DNA of 64,000 nt, taken from assembly GCF_900070205.1 (NCBI RefSeq), contig NZ_FAOO01000005.1, positions 84,048-148,047 on the forward strand, written 5' to 3'. Position numbers and translations under genes: made by a program. Each line of letters opens with the position of its first letter. The first letter of the stretch is position 1. A model generated the notes under the pieces. The model was not told where the DNA came from. It worked only from the letters and a program-made list of their open reading frames with translations, and searched no databases. This document shows, piece by piece, positions 48,038 to 58,110 of this stretch. The stretch comes from Candidatus Thermokryptus mobilis (GTDB lineage: Bacteria > Bacteroidota > Ignavibacteria > Kryptoniales > Kryptoniaceae).

Positions 48038-51000
48038 CTATCTTATCCTTGCGATTTTCCCAGTGTAACTTTGAGTTTTTCCATCCCTTTTTACAGAAAA
48101 CTTATAAAAATAAACACCATTGGCAACTTCGTTCCCGTCTCTATCAGTCCCATCCCACCAAATCTCGTGATAACCAATTGAAGTTGGAACACCCGTGCCA
48201 CCAACTTGAAAACCGTAAACTTCACTTGGAATTGAAGAGGGAAATTTAAAACTTTGTATTAACCTGCCCGCGACGGTGTAAATTTTAAACTCAACTTCTT
48301 CAACTTGCGAGCCGAGGATCTCATAAGCGAAAAATGTCCTGTCAGAAAATGGATTTGGAAAGTTGCCGAAAATTTTAACCTCAAAATTTGAAGAAACCTT
48401 AAATGAAATCTTGACCTCATCGGACCAATTGCCGTTGATATCACGAGCAGAAAAACTTGCGGTATGCTCACCATCCGTCAACTTCGGACTCACTTTTACA
48501 AATAAATTTTTTGGATTCGTCACCGTGTCCGGTATAGTTATATCGTTATGTTTCAAATCTTTTCCATCAATTTTAAATTTAAACGAACCCTCAGACAAAT
48601 CAACCCCCTCATCGTCTTCAATCAGTATGCTGAAAACGGGATTTGCTGATACATAAGCACCGTCACGAAAACTTTGCCCCTCAACTGTTACTTCAACTCT
48701 TGGACCCCTTGAATCGTTTGAGTATCCAATCGTATAAAATCCAGGTTCATCAAGCTTGCCATTTAAGTATTGACCATCAAACCTACTCTCTTTAACCCTG
48801 AACTTTCTAATTTTCTCATCAAAATAATAAAGTCGTATTTTATCTTTGTTTTGATTCACCGTTTGATCAGAAGTGTCAAGTTTCACAAAAATTTCAACGA
48901 TGCTGTTATTGAAAGGTTCATATTTTGCAAGGAAAACTCCCGACTCGCCTGATGCTCGCAATTGGTGAAGATAACCCTGAGAAGACGAGAATTTAAATGT
49001 TGAAATCGGATACTCAAAACCGACAACATAAACAAAGGGATCATTTCTCTTCAATGATAGGTTTTCTGAAATTGAAACAGAATCGGAATTGAACTTAACA
49101 AAATTATAAAGGAGTTCATTATATGCTACATTGTTTGAATAATCAAAATCATCCCCAGAAGTTGAGTCACTTTCTATTACAGCGAAAATTCTGTGAGAGC
49201 CAATTGACATCTGTTTTTGTAACTCAACCTCAACATCAGTGTAAGATAACGGGGCAACTGAAAATTTTGACTGAGCGATAACATAATTTTCATCTCTAAA
49301 CCTGTCGTAAAATTTGATTTTAAAATCATTTGCTGGAATATCCGAGAGGTTAAAAACCCTTGTGGTTAGCTTAACGGTTGAATCAACCTTGAACTTTATA
49401 TTTTGGCTTTTCATATAAATTGAGCTTTGCAAGTTGTTTAACTCCATAGGCAAAAGCGAAGGGTCTGGCAATCCACCAACTATAAATTCCTTTATCTCTC
49501 CAGCTATTGTTCTACCATTTGTGTATGCGATCATTTGAGTTATATATTTGACCCCGGCATCAGCCCTTATTTTTACAGCGGTTTGATAAAAATTTGGCTT
49601 AAAAGGAAAACACAAAAGCGTGTCGCGACCAAAAAGCTGATCAAACCTTCCATATTTACTTTTATACTTCAAGATGATAAATTTAACCGAATCTGGCACC
49701 TCACCACCTTCAAGTTCAATCCTGCCTGAAAAAGATAAACTATCCCCAACCCTCGGCTCGCTTGGAAAAACAGTATAATCACCAATAAAAGAACCACTTG
49801 TCTTAAAAACATCAAACCATGACTCAATATTTTTATCATCGTAAATGAAGACCTTAACAAATCCTGAATTAATAGGTGGCTTTATCTCAAAATTAAAACT
49901 CCCTGATTGAAACGTTTTCTCAAACTCATATCTTGAAATATGTTCATCATCGGCAAATGAAATTATCGCATTCCCATTTTGAATTTGTGATGAAATTTTG
50001 ACTTTAAGCATATCATTTAGCGAAATTACCTTCCTTTCAATTTCAATTTTTGCTCTTTGTCTTGGAACTGGAAGTTTAACGGCTGGATCACCGATGTAAT
50101 TATATTGATAAACCATTGTCTTCGCTTGTGGCCAGAAGAAATAGCTTGAATAATATTTCGCCTTGCCGATGGCTATAATCTCACCGATGCTTTTTTCAGG
50201 GTCAAAAAGATAAGGAATAATGCTTAAAAGCATGAAGTAATCGTTCAAAAGCCACCCAAGCCCGCTTGATGCAAGAACCCCGATAGCCCCTTTATCTTTC
50301 TCAACAACAAGATTTACACCAAGAGCTGTTCTCTGAGGATAATCAAAAGCCCCCGAAAAGCATGTCATACTTGTCACAAACGGATATTTATCCTTATTCC
50401 CAAGTTTTGGAATATCCTCATTTTTCAAAAGCCCATTATCAGCCCAAATCGCTCCGCCACCGTGACCGACAAAGTTTATAAATAACTGCCCATCGTTGAA
50501 GTAATTTAATAATTTTGATGTCCCTCCAGAGAAAGGGGAGCCAGGGATTACATAGAGACGGTTTATATTTAAAAACTTTGGAAGGACATCTTTCACAATA
50601 TAATCGGTTTGCGACTCAAAGTCCCTGCCCTCACCTGCTATCATTAGAACATTTCTATGCCATTTTTGTGGCTTCTGATTATGATAAGAGATTATCTTTT
50701 CAATTGCATTTTTCATCTCATCCCTATTTCTTACAGGTAACCTACCGAGGAGAACATCACCAAGATAATCCTCACCGTCAATGAAGGTAAACCAAGCATC
50801 AGCTGATGTTGCACCGTAAATATATGATTGATAAAACATCGTTGGAATAAGGTCAAGTTCTGGATGGTTCCGATTACTATATACAGCCCCGCCAACTAAA
50901 AGGACATAGATTGGTTTCCTAACCCAAGAATTATAAGCAAACTGCAAAAAATCTTTGATCGCATACGGACTTTTCACGCCAAAGTTAAACTCATCATAAA

Positions 51001-52837
51001 TATCATCAACACTCACAATTTTAACGCTCAAACCCTTTGACTCGTACAAACTTTTAAGTTGATTTAACGGATGCGTTGGGTCATTGACATCCCTGCGCTT
51101 GTCATATAAAAGAGGGTGAGTTATTATCAAATAATCAAATGTGTTGGCTGAACTTTTAAGATTTGTTTTTAAATCCCTTGCTATGCTATCTGGCTTTAAC
51201 TTCGCACTTTCACTTACAGCTATGAATTCAACATCCGGAGACAAGACATTCACATAAAAAATCGCATGATAATTTTCGCCTATCTTCTCATCCTTCGCTT
51301 TGAGAACTTCAACATTTGAAATTTTTGAAACGCCTAATCTATAAACACTTATATTGGGATTCTTAAAACCTGAAATTTCAAACCTGAAATAACCAACATT
51401 ATATTCTGGGGGTATTTTAAATCTTATCTCATCCTTATCCGCTTGATAAAGTCGCCTGTAAGTTAAATCAAACCAATTGACGGCAAAAATTGCGTTCTCA
51501 ACCCTTCCATCGTTTGCGTTGAAGACAGTGATTTTATTTATCCCATCTTTTAAAGCGCTGTTCGGCACAGAATAACCTAAGTTCTCCGACGAGGCAATGT
51601 GTATATTCTGACCATTCCAACTCGTCGCTAAAATTCTCTTATTATTTATGAAAACATTCGCCATATGCCCGGGAGTTGAAGTTACACCATGAAATGCGGA
51701 TTTTATCTTAATCTCATCCAAGCTCAGAGGATCCGGCTTTGGGAGGTAAACACTTAACTCGGCTTGCTCGTTTGAGCTAAGCTCAACCCAAAACCAATGA
51801 TCTCTTGCATCATAAGTCAAATCGGTATCAGCATATTTTAATCTTTCAAACACATAATCTTTTTCAAGATGAACCTCATAGTAATAGGATGCACCACGAA
51901 GGTCAATATAATTATCAAAATATCTCGTCCCCGACTCTTCAGCATATCTTAATCCGGGTGAATCCCCAATCTCAAGAAAATAAACGTTTACATCGGTAAA
52001 CGGGTCATTATAAAGGTCAAATTTCCCACCAGAAAATTTGTTTTTTCTCGCCTCAGCATAAAACTCAATATAATCGCCTTCATTAAAAACGCCATCCCCA
52101 CCTGAATAAACATAAATTGGTATCTCAACTCCATTGTTTTTGACTTTTAATCTTGATGCTTGAACACCCCTGAGGTCTATCCCAGCTTTTTTCAAGTCAT
52201 CGTAAGTTATCTTATAAATCCCATCCTTGCGGATGAAAATTTTGTATTCAAATTCTTCTCCCGCTTGAAGCTTATTTAAACTTGGGCTTAAAAAATTTAT
52301 ATCTTGCCTTGTAAAGATAACCGCTTCATCAAGCTTTGAAAGATAAGGGCTTGATATGCTAAACCTTGCTTTTGAAATATATTTTAACTTTCGCCCCTCA
52401 ACCTTGATCGGAAATAAAATAAGATTGCAAACATCAACCCCTCTCATCTTACCAAGATAAACGAAATCGTAAATTTTATCTTCAAGGTTGAAAACATCAT
52501 CAAGTTCAATACCGTCTGGAAACGATTTCTCTTTTAAACTTAGCAATGGGTATGTGAGTTCAACTTCATCAAATTCAAAGTTAAGTAAATCAACTTTTGA
52601 ATTTGGGGATGAAACGAGAAGAAAGTTCAAATACGGTAGGAAATTGGGGAGCAAACCGACCGATTCTAAATTTTTTAACCCAATAATTGAAAATTTCTCG
52701 TTATTGATTTCAATCTCTCTTATATAAGGTTGCTCAATGTTAACTTCAATTTCTTTTGTATAGCCATGATCAATTATATTGAATTCCTGACCCCGTGCAA
52801 CAGAGATAAGTAAAAGGAGGACAGCAAAATATCTCAT
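48038..52837 (-). CDS. porU: PorU-like C25 protease/sortase with C-terminal sorting-type domain
   Basis: 1599 residues, longer than the best-known PorU. Signal peptide; N-terminal beta domains; a gingipain-type C25 domain with GDVLLGRLPVRN, catalytic His792 (FVGHGGG) and Cys826 (SMTCFSGAFDYP); then several Ig-like and FlgD-like domains ending with a T9SS type A-like tail (NFPNPFSDRTFFAYEI ... GVYFYKFSV). PorU cleaves cargo C-terminal domains at the surface. A C25 cargo protease is an alternative, but the adjacent PorV-like gene supports PorU. Confidence 0.85.
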   Translation of the reverse strand: MRYFAVLLLLISVARGQEFNIIDHGYTKEIEVNIEQPYIREIEINNEKFSIIGLKNLESVGLLPNFLPYLNFLLVSSPNSKVDLLNFEFDEVELTYPLLSLKEKSFPDGIELDDVFNLEDKIYDFVYLGKMRGVDVCNLILFPIKVEGRKLKYISKARFSISSPYLSKLDEAVIFTRQDINFLSPSLNKLQAGEEFEYKIFIRKDGIYKITYDDLKKAGIDLRGVQASRLKVKNNGVEIPIYVYSGGDGVFNEGDYIEFYAEARKNKFSGGKFDLYNDPFTDVNVYFLEIGDSPGLRYAEESGTRYFDNYIDLRGASYYYEVHLEKDYVFERLKYADTDLTYDARDHWFWVELSSNEQAELSVYLPKPDPLSLDEIKIKSAFHGVTSTPGHMANVFINNKRILATSWNGQNIHIASSENLGYSVPNSALKDGINKITVFNANDGRVENAIFAVNWFDLTYRRLYQADKDEIRFKIPPEYNVGYFRFEISGFKNPNISVYRLGVSKISNVEVLKAKDEKIGENYHAIFYVNVLSPDVEFIAVSESAKLKPDSIARDLKTNLKSSANTFDYLIITHPLLYDKRRDVNDPTHPLNQLKSLYESKGLSVKIVSVDDIYDEFNFGVKSPYAIKDFLQFAYNSWVRKPIYVLLVGGAVYSNRNHPELDLIPTMFYQSYIYGATSADAWFTFIDGEDYLGDVLLGRLPVRNRDEMKNAIEKIISYHNQKPQKWHRNVLMIAGEGRDFESQTDYIVKDVLPKFLNINRLYVIPGSPFSGGTSKLLNYFNDGQLFINFVGHGGGAIWADNGLLKNEDIPKLGNKDKYPFVTSMTCFSGAFDYPQRTALGVNLVVEKDKGAIGVLASSGLGWLLNDYFMLLSIIPYLFDPEKSIGEIIAIGKAKYYSSYFFWPQAKTMVYQYNYIGDPAVKLPVPRQRAKIEIERKVISLNDMLKVKISSQIQNGNAIISFADDEHISRYEFEKTFQSGSFNFEIKPPINSGFVKVFIYDDKNIESWFDVFKTSGSFIGDYTVFPSEPRVGDSLSFSGRIELEGGEVPDSVKFIILKYKSKYGRFDQLFGRDTLLCFPFKPNFYQTAVKIRADAGVKYITQMIAYTNGRTIAGEIKEFIVGGLPDPSLLPMELNNLQSSIYMKSQNIKFKVDSTVKLTTRVFNLSDIPANDFKIKFYDRFRDENYVIAQSKFSVAPLSYTDVEVELQKQMSIGSHRIFAVIESDSTSGDDFDYSNNVAYNELLYNFVKFNSDSVSISENLSLKRNDPFVYVVGFEYPISTFKFSSSQGYLHQLRASGESGVFLAKYEPFNNSIVEIFVKLDTSDQTVNQNKDKIRLYYFDEKIRKFRVKESRFDGQYLNGKLDEPGFYTIGYSNDSRGPRVEVTVEGQSFRDGAYVSANPVFSILIEDDEGVDLSEGSFKFKIDGKDLKHNDITIPDTVTNPKNLFVKVSPKLTDGEHTASFSARDINGNWSDEVKISFKVSSNFEVKIFGNFPNPFSDRTFFAYEILGSQVEEVEFKIYTVAGRLIQSFKFPSSIPSEVYGFQVGGTGVPTSIGYHEIWWDGTDRDGNEVANGVYFYKFSVKRDGKTQSYTGKIARIR

Positions 52838-52849
52838 CTTGCGAACATT

Positions 52850-55800
52850 TTATATTTTCCCGTGACAATGTTTATATTTTTTACCGCTACCACATGGGCA
52901 CGGGTCATTTCTTCCAACTTTGCGATCAACTTTGATCGGCTTTAACTTAACATCTTGTTTAACGGCTGTAGCAATATCTGCTTCAGCAGCTGCAACCCTC
53001 AAGCCCATACCGATTGATTCCTGATGGACAAGGTTGAGTTGTTCTCTTCTTGGTCTTCTTGGTTTTCTCTCTTGAATTTCCTCTGGCATAACTGGGAACA
53101 TTCTGAAGACCAAGCTTAAAACACCGCTTCTTATTCTTCTCATCATCTCCATAAACATCTCAAATGCTTCGGTCTTGTATTCAACAAGCGGATCTTTCTG
53201 TGCATAAGCTCGTAGATGAATCCCCTCCCTTAATTCATCCATCTCACGCAGATGCTCTTGCCATCTTTGGTCTATCACCTGAAGCATGGACATCTTCATC
53301 AAGGCGAACATTAACTCTTCGCCGAGTTGTTCTTTTTTACGATTGTAAAATTCAAGCGCCTCATTGTAAATCTTTTCTTTAAGCCCTTCTCTACCGAGCT
53401 TTTCAAACTCATCAGGTGTGATTTTCAGATCTATCAAAAGCGTCCGCATAATTTCATCCCTCAACCCTTGAAGGTCAAGATTGCTGTAATATCTCTCAAC
53501 CACATCCTCAACATAATCGGTTAACATATCAAGCAAATCATCTTCAAGTCGCTCACCCATAAGGGCATGCCTTCTAAGGCTGTAAATCACCTCCCTTTGT
53601 TTGTTCAAGACATCGTCATATTCAAGCAATCTTTTTCTTATAGCGAAGTTATTCTGTTCAACTTTCTTTTGCGCCCTTTCAACGCTTTTCGTCACCATTG
53701 GGTGTTGGATCGGTTCCCCCTCTTTATAACCCAACCTTTGCATTATATTTGCAATTCTTTCGCTACCGAAAAGACGCAACAGGTCATCTTCCAGGGAGAG
53801 GAAAAATCTTGAAGAGCCAGGGTCTCCCTGTCTACCTGCACGACCTCTTAATTGAAGGTCAATCCTTCGCGCTTCGTGTCTTTCGGTTCCAATGACATGA
53901 AGACCTCCAAGTTCTGCAACCCCTGGACCAAGTTTTATATCGGTTCCACGTCCAGCCATATTTGTAGCTATTGTCACCATACCACGAAGACCAGCGTTTG
54001 CGACTATTTCGGCTTCTCTCTGATGGTGTTTTGCGTTTAAAACATTATGAGGAATTCCGCGACGCTTCAACATTCTACTCAAAAGTTCAGAAACCTCAAC
54101 GCTTGTCGTCCCAACCAAAACAGGACGACCAATCTTATGCATCCTTTCAATTTCATCAATAACAGCGTTATACTTCTCTCGTTTCGTCCTGTAAATCACA
54201 TCATCATAATCAATCCTTATGCACGGCTTATTCGTCGGTATCACAACGACATCAAGTTTATAAATTTCCCAAAACTCTTGCGCCTCAGTAGCTGCGGTTC
54301 CAGTCATACCAGCAAGCTTTTTATACATCCTGAAATAATTTTGAATCGTTATCGTCGCAAGCGTTTGGGTATCTTGTTCAACTTTGACACCCTCCTTTGC
54401 CTCAATTGCTTGATGCAATCCTTCGGAATATCTGCGCCCTGGCAAAACACGACCTGTAAATTCATCAACTATCAAAACTTTACCATCTTGAACTATATAA
54501 TCCACATCTTTTTCAAACATGATATATGCTCTTAAAAGCTGTTGAATCGCATGAACCTTGTCACTCCTTTCGGAATAAAGTCGGTATAGTTCTTCTTTTT
54601 TCCTCTGCTTCTGTGCAGGTGTAAGATAAGGGTCGCTTTCAATTATGCTTATCTCAGTGCCAAGATCTGGCAAGACGAAAAACTCCCTATCTTCTGGTGA
54701 CAAGCTCGCAAGAAATTCCCTGCCTTTTTCAGTCAAGTCAATTATATGATTTTTTTCATCAACAACGAAGTAAAGATCCTCATCAAGCTTGCGAAGCTTT
54801 ACACCCTGATCTTTCAAAAATTCAAGTTCAGTATCAATGACAAGTTTTTGATATTCAGGTTCAGCGAGAATTTTTCTTAATTTTTTATGTTTCGGCGCCC
54901 CTCTGCTTGCTTTCAAAAGCAAAACCCCTGCTTCCTCAAGCTTTCCCTCATTCAAAAGCTTCTCCGCCTCATCAACAATTTTACTGACAAGATTTATCTG
55001 CGCTGTCACAAGACGCTCAACCTTTGGCTTCATCCAATCAAATTTATGCTCCGTCTCAGGGACAGGACCACTTATTATAAGCGGTGTCCTCGCCTCGTCA
55101 ATCAAAACAGAATCAACCTCATCAACGATCGCATAATAATGCCCACGCTGAACTATATCGCTTGGATCAATCGCCATATTATCACGAAGATAATCAAAAC
55201 CAAACTCATTGTTTGTCCCGTAAGTTATATCGCACGCATATTGTGCCTTTCTCTGCTCCGTGTTCATATAATTTTGAATACAACCTACACTCAAACCAAG
55301 AAACTCATAAATTTTCCCCATCCATTGGCTATCCCTTAAAGCTAGATAATCATTCACGGTGACGATATGAACCCCTCTTCCAGTTAAAGCGTTAAGATAC
55401 GCCGGCATAGTTGCAACGAGCGTTTTACCCTCACCAGTTGCCATCTCTGCAATCTTACCCTGATGAAGCACAATAGCACCCATAAGTTGAACATCAAACG
55501 GAACCATATCCCATACGATTTTATGCCCCGTCACCTCCCAACTTTTTCCAACAAGACGCCTACATGTCTCCTTAACAACAGCATATGCCTCGGGCAAAAT
55601 CTCGTCAAGAACTTTCTGCTCCTCCTTGAAAAGTTCCTTCTCAAGTTTTTCTATCTCATCATAAATTTCAAGTCGTTCCTCTCGTGTCAACTCTTTGTCC
55701 TCACGAACACGCCTCTTAAGTTCATCTATCTTATCCTCAATATGCTTTGTTTTCTCCTTTATCCTCGCTTTAAATTCATCGGTCTTAGCCCTAAGCTCAG

Positions 55801-55921
55801 CATCGGTTAATTTATTTAGCGTCGCATAAATCTGATTTATCTGATTTACGATCGGCATCAACGCCTTTAAATCCTTCTCGTTCTTGCTCGGGAAAATTTT
55901 GCGCAAAAGTTTAATAAGCAT
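52850..55921 (-). CDS. secA: Preprotein translocase ATPase SecA
   Basis: About 1023 residues. Walker A in MATGEGKTLVATMPAYLNAL, DEVDSVLIDEARTPLIISG, GTDIKLGPGVAELGGLHVIGTERHEARRID in blocks, RAGRQGDPGSSRF, and the C-terminal zinc motif DPCPCGSGKKYKHCHG (three Cys plus His). The gene can begin at TTG 55927 or ATG 55921; I use the ATG. A long helical insertion around residues 85-120 and 290-350 is typical of FCB-group SecA. It lies directly upstream of the T9SS pair (12 bp). Confidence 0.98.
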   Translation of the reverse strand: MLIKLLRKIFPSKNEKDLKALMPIVNQINQIYATLNKLTDAELRAKTDEFKARIKEKTKHIEDKIDELKRRVREDKELTREERLEIYDEIEKLEKELFKEEQKVLDEILPEAYAVVKETCRRLVGKSWEVTGHKIVWDMVPFDVQLMGAIVLHQGKIAEMATGEGKTLVATMPAYLNALTGRGVHIVTVNDYLALRDSQWMGKIYEFLGLSVGCIQNYMNTEQRKAQYACDITYGTNNEFGFDYLRDNMAIDPSDIVQRGHYYAIVDEVDSVLIDEARTPLIISGPVPETEHKFDWMKPKVERLVTAQINLVSKIVDEAEKLLNEGKLEEAGVLLLKASRGAPKHKKLRKILAEPEYQKLVIDTELEFLKDQGVKLRKLDEDLYFVVDEKNHIIDLTEKGREFLASLSPEDREFFVLPDLGTEISIIESDPYLTPAQKQRKKEELYRLYSERSDKVHAIQQLLRAYIMFEKDVDYIVQDGKVLIVDEFTGRVLPGRRYSEGLHQAIEAKEGVKVEQDTQTLATITIQNYFRMYKKLAGMTGTAATEAQEFWEIYKLDVVVIPTNKPCIRIDYDDVIYRTKREKYNAVIDEIERMHKIGRPVLVGTTSVEVSELLSRMLKRRGIPHNVLNAKHHQREAEIVANAGLRGMVTIATNMAGRGTDIKLGPGVAELGGLHVIGTERHEARRIDLQLRGRAGRQGDPGSSRFFLSLEDDLLRLFGSERIANIMQRLGYKEGEPIQHPMVTKSVERAQKKVEQNNFAIRKRLLEYDDVLNKQREVIYSLRRHALMGERLEDDLLDMLTDYVEDVVERYYSNLDLQGLRDEIMRTLLIDLKITPDEFEKLGREGLKEKIYNEALEFYNRKKEQLGEELMFALMKMSMLQVIDQRWQEHLREMDELREGIHLRAYAQKDPLVEYKTEAFEMFMEMMRRIRSGVLSLVFRMFPVMPEEIQERKPRRPRREQLNLVHQESIGMGLRVAAAEADIATAVKQDVKLKPIKVDRKVGRNDPCPCGSGKKYKHCHGKI

Positions 55922-56053
55922 AAGCAAAACTAATAACCTTGTTTTTAATCAGTTAAAAATATAAAGATAATCGGCTTCATAATCAAATTGAAAAAACTTT
56001 ACCCCACCCCCAAAAAATTAGCGCTTAACGATCCACAAGCAAAACTTAAAATT

Positions 56054-56384
56054 TTAATCCAATAGTGCATAGCCAAAATAGACAAGAGCTGAATCAACCG
56101 GATTTTCATTCAAATTCGGTAATATCTGCACAAGCCTATAACCTCTTTCAGAGCTAAAAATTTGGCTTACAAAAGTTAATTTTTCCGGAACAATTTTAAC
56201 CTCTCTTTCATATAACTGCGAATGAGCCAACAAGGGGAACACCGGATAAAATTACTGCCCAAGGCATCCCCCCATGTGCTGGTTGTAATTTGTAAACCTT
56301 ATCAAATAAATTCAGATAATGTTCACCATCGTTTAAGGCGACAATAAGTGTTTTCCCATCTGTTTTTTCAAAGGAGGCTGAGGA
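56054..56384 (-). pseudogene. Unrecognised coding remnant
   Basis: Two frames join: one reading FEKTDGKTLIVALNDGEHYLNLFDKVYKLQ and onward to a stop near 56208, and the next frame reading QLYEREVKIVPEKLTFVS ... SALVYFGYALLD to 56054. The change of frame near VILSGV and the lack of a start or ribosome site indicate decay. The sequence seems fused to the end of the ABC remnant. I do not recognise the parent family. Confidence 0.5.
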
Positions 56385-56745
56385 TGCCTCATCGTAAACC
56401 CTTGAAATGAAATAGCCAGGGTCTTTGCCAAGTATATCGTCATAAGATTTTTTATTATGATTTAACCATCCTCATAATCACCCGCTCTATCATCCTGTTC
56501 TTAAAACTTTGAAGCTAGAGAAGATAAATCCTGTTGCCAAGTCTCCATATAGTAAAAATCAATACGAAACCGATTGATAAAAGAAAGAAAAGTTTAAAAT
56601 TTTGCCTTATAATCACCTCATCAAAAATGTATTTCAACGCAAGGGGGTTTGCAACAGAGATGAACGAATTAAGAAGCAAACCGAAAAGCAAAATAAGCAA
56701 CAGTTGAAACTTGAAATCACCTATGATAAATAAAACCTTTTTCAT
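56385..56745 (-). pseudogene. Truncated ABC exporter remnant
   Basis: ATG at 56745 opens MKKVLFIIGDFKF, then typical exporter membrane helices (LLLILLFGLLLNSFISVANPLALKYIFDEV). After a stop at 56515-56517 the similarity resumes in other frames as LQSFKNRMIERVIMRMVKS and KKSYDDILGKDPGYFISRVYDE, the cytoplasmic loop of ABC half-transporters. At least two frameshifts or stops are needed, and the whole ATPase half is missing. It starts within the LanC-like remnant, as an operon partner would. Confidence 0.75.
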
Positions 56746-57454
56746 CAATAGAACTTGCAGAATTTTTATTGAGAGCCGTTAAAATCATCTCATCAAGCAG
56801 AAAATCCCCCTTTGATTTTGTCACCAACCTATGAAGAAACAGACCAATTCCAGCGCTTCCAGTACCGTAGTCACAACTTATCCTATGCATGTTATCCCCT
56901 GGATATGCTATTCCTTTATCTTCATCTTATCTTAAAAAGATTTAACCCAGTCGCAACTTTACAGGCGCTTTCAAAGAAAATTTTATCACCGAAATAAGCA
57001 TACATATCAAGAAGGAAATCCCCTATACCAGCAAGCCCGATAAATTTCTTGGGGAAAATCGTATATTTTCTATCAACATCAATGAAGATTCTATCAAGGG
57101 CTTCTTGTATTTTTCCTCGCCTGTGAATTTATAATATCTAAGAACCGAGCATCCAACCCCGGCTGAACCATATCTCCAGTAAGGTAAAACCATCGGTGCA
57201 TCTTTATGAGATTTCCAAGTCAATCCACCTTCATCGGTCGTATGACCGGAGTTCAAATCAAATTCAAGCGCTTTAATTCCAGCTGTTAAGTATCTTTCAT
57301 CGCCAGTTGCGAGATAAAGATAAAGTAAAAACAAAGCTATTCCCGATGAGCCATGCGCGAAACCATAATAAACATTGCCATCAAACCCCTCCCAAAAATA
57401 TCCATACTCATCGCTTTCGCATTTGTTCAAAAGATACTTACCAGCTGAAATTGC
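56717..57454 (-). pseudogene. Decayed LanC-like domain of a LanKC-type lanthionine synthetase
   Basis: Three frames in a row carry parts of one LanC-like domain. First (to 57023): YYGFAHGSSGIALFLLYLYL, PMVLPYWRYGSAGVGCSVLRYY. Second (near 57118 to 56937): FPKKFIGLAGIGDFLLDMYAYFG. Third (to 56717): HRISCDYGTGSAGIGLFLHRL. The G-T-G-S-A-G-I-x-L-F-L-H-R-L end is that of class III (LanKC) enzymes, which fuse a kinase to a cyclase that lacks the LanC zinc ligands. The kinase half is missing upstream of about 57454. No precursor peptide gene was seen. It overlaps the ABC remnant. Confidence 0.75.
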
Positions 57455-57534
57455 CTACTTTCTTTTATTTTTATTTGAATATCGTGCCAAAAAATTTCTC
57501 TTTCCCCGTTCAAATCAAACGAGTTAAAAACATT

Positions 57535-57540
57535 TATAAT
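57535..57540 (+). promoter_or_regulatory. Candidate -10 element for the TPR lipoprotein gene
   Basis: A perfect TATAAT lies 107 bp before the ATG at 57647 in the 192-bp gap after the LanKC remnant. The -35 region (AATCAA at 17 bases) is poor. The 5' leader contains an inverted repeat, CTTAAATTTG / CAAATTTTAAG, flanking AAGCGAGTTAGAAAT. Nothing else is evident in the gap. Confidence 0.25.
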
Positions 57541-57646
57541 ACAAAGCTCAAATTTTAAAGCGTTTCGCTTCGCATCCGATGTCTTGATTTTTAAATCCAC
57601 CAAACTTAAATTTGAAGCGAGTTAGAAATCAAATTTTAAGGAAAAA

Positions 57647-58108
57647 ATGAAGAACAAGGTCTTGTTTTTAACGCTACTTATGCTATTATTCGGCTGTTCA
57701 AGGAATAGCAAACTTGACCCACTCAAAAAAGCCGAAGATGAACATCAAAAGGGCAACATTAAAAGAGCAATTGAAATCTACACCGAATTTGTAAGAGCAA
57801 ATCCACAAAATCCCCGAGCTCCTGAGGTGCTTTTCAAACTCGCCCAAATTTACCTAAACGAATTAAAAATGCCAACAAAATCAACTGAATTTTTCAACAA
57901 AATAGTTGAGGATTACCCGAAGTCAAAAGAGGCGATGAAAGCTCTTTTCATGATTGGTTTCATCTATGCAAACGAACTAAATGACTACGAGAAAGCAAAA
58001 ATTTATTATCAAAAATTTCTTGATCTGTATCCAAACTCCGAGCTCGCCGTATCCGCAAAATTTGAGCTTGAAAATCTCGGCAGGAAACCCGAAGAGCTTG
58101 TCAAATAA
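57647..58108 (+). CDS. TPR lipoprotein (BamD/YfiO-like)
   Basis: 153 residues. Lipobox LLMLLFGC (Cys17), then TPR-type repeats: AEDEHQKGNIKRAIEIYTEFVRANPQNPRAPEVLF, IYLNELKMPTKSTEFFNKIVEDYPKS, and FIYANELNDYEKAKIYYQKFLDLYPNSELA. The layout is that of BamD, an assembly factor for outer-membrane proteins, but it is shorter than E. coli BamD (245) so it may be a Tol-Pal-type or other TPR protein. Preceded by AAGGA at the ATG. Convergent with bshC, two bases apart. Confidence 0.75.
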   Translation: MKNKVLFLTLLMLLFGCSRNSKLDPLKKAEDEHQKGNIKRAIEIYTEFVRANPQNPRAPEVLFKLAQIYLNELKMPTKSTEFFNKIVEDYPKSKEAMKALFMIGFIYANELNDYEKAKIYYQKFLDLYPNSELAVSAKFELENLGRKPEELVK

Positions 58109-58110
58109 GT

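Noticed and set aside
55922..56053. Possible small gene or terminator after the LanKC remnant and before secA
   Set aside because: AT-rich sequence without a hairpin followed by T-run and with no open frame of note.
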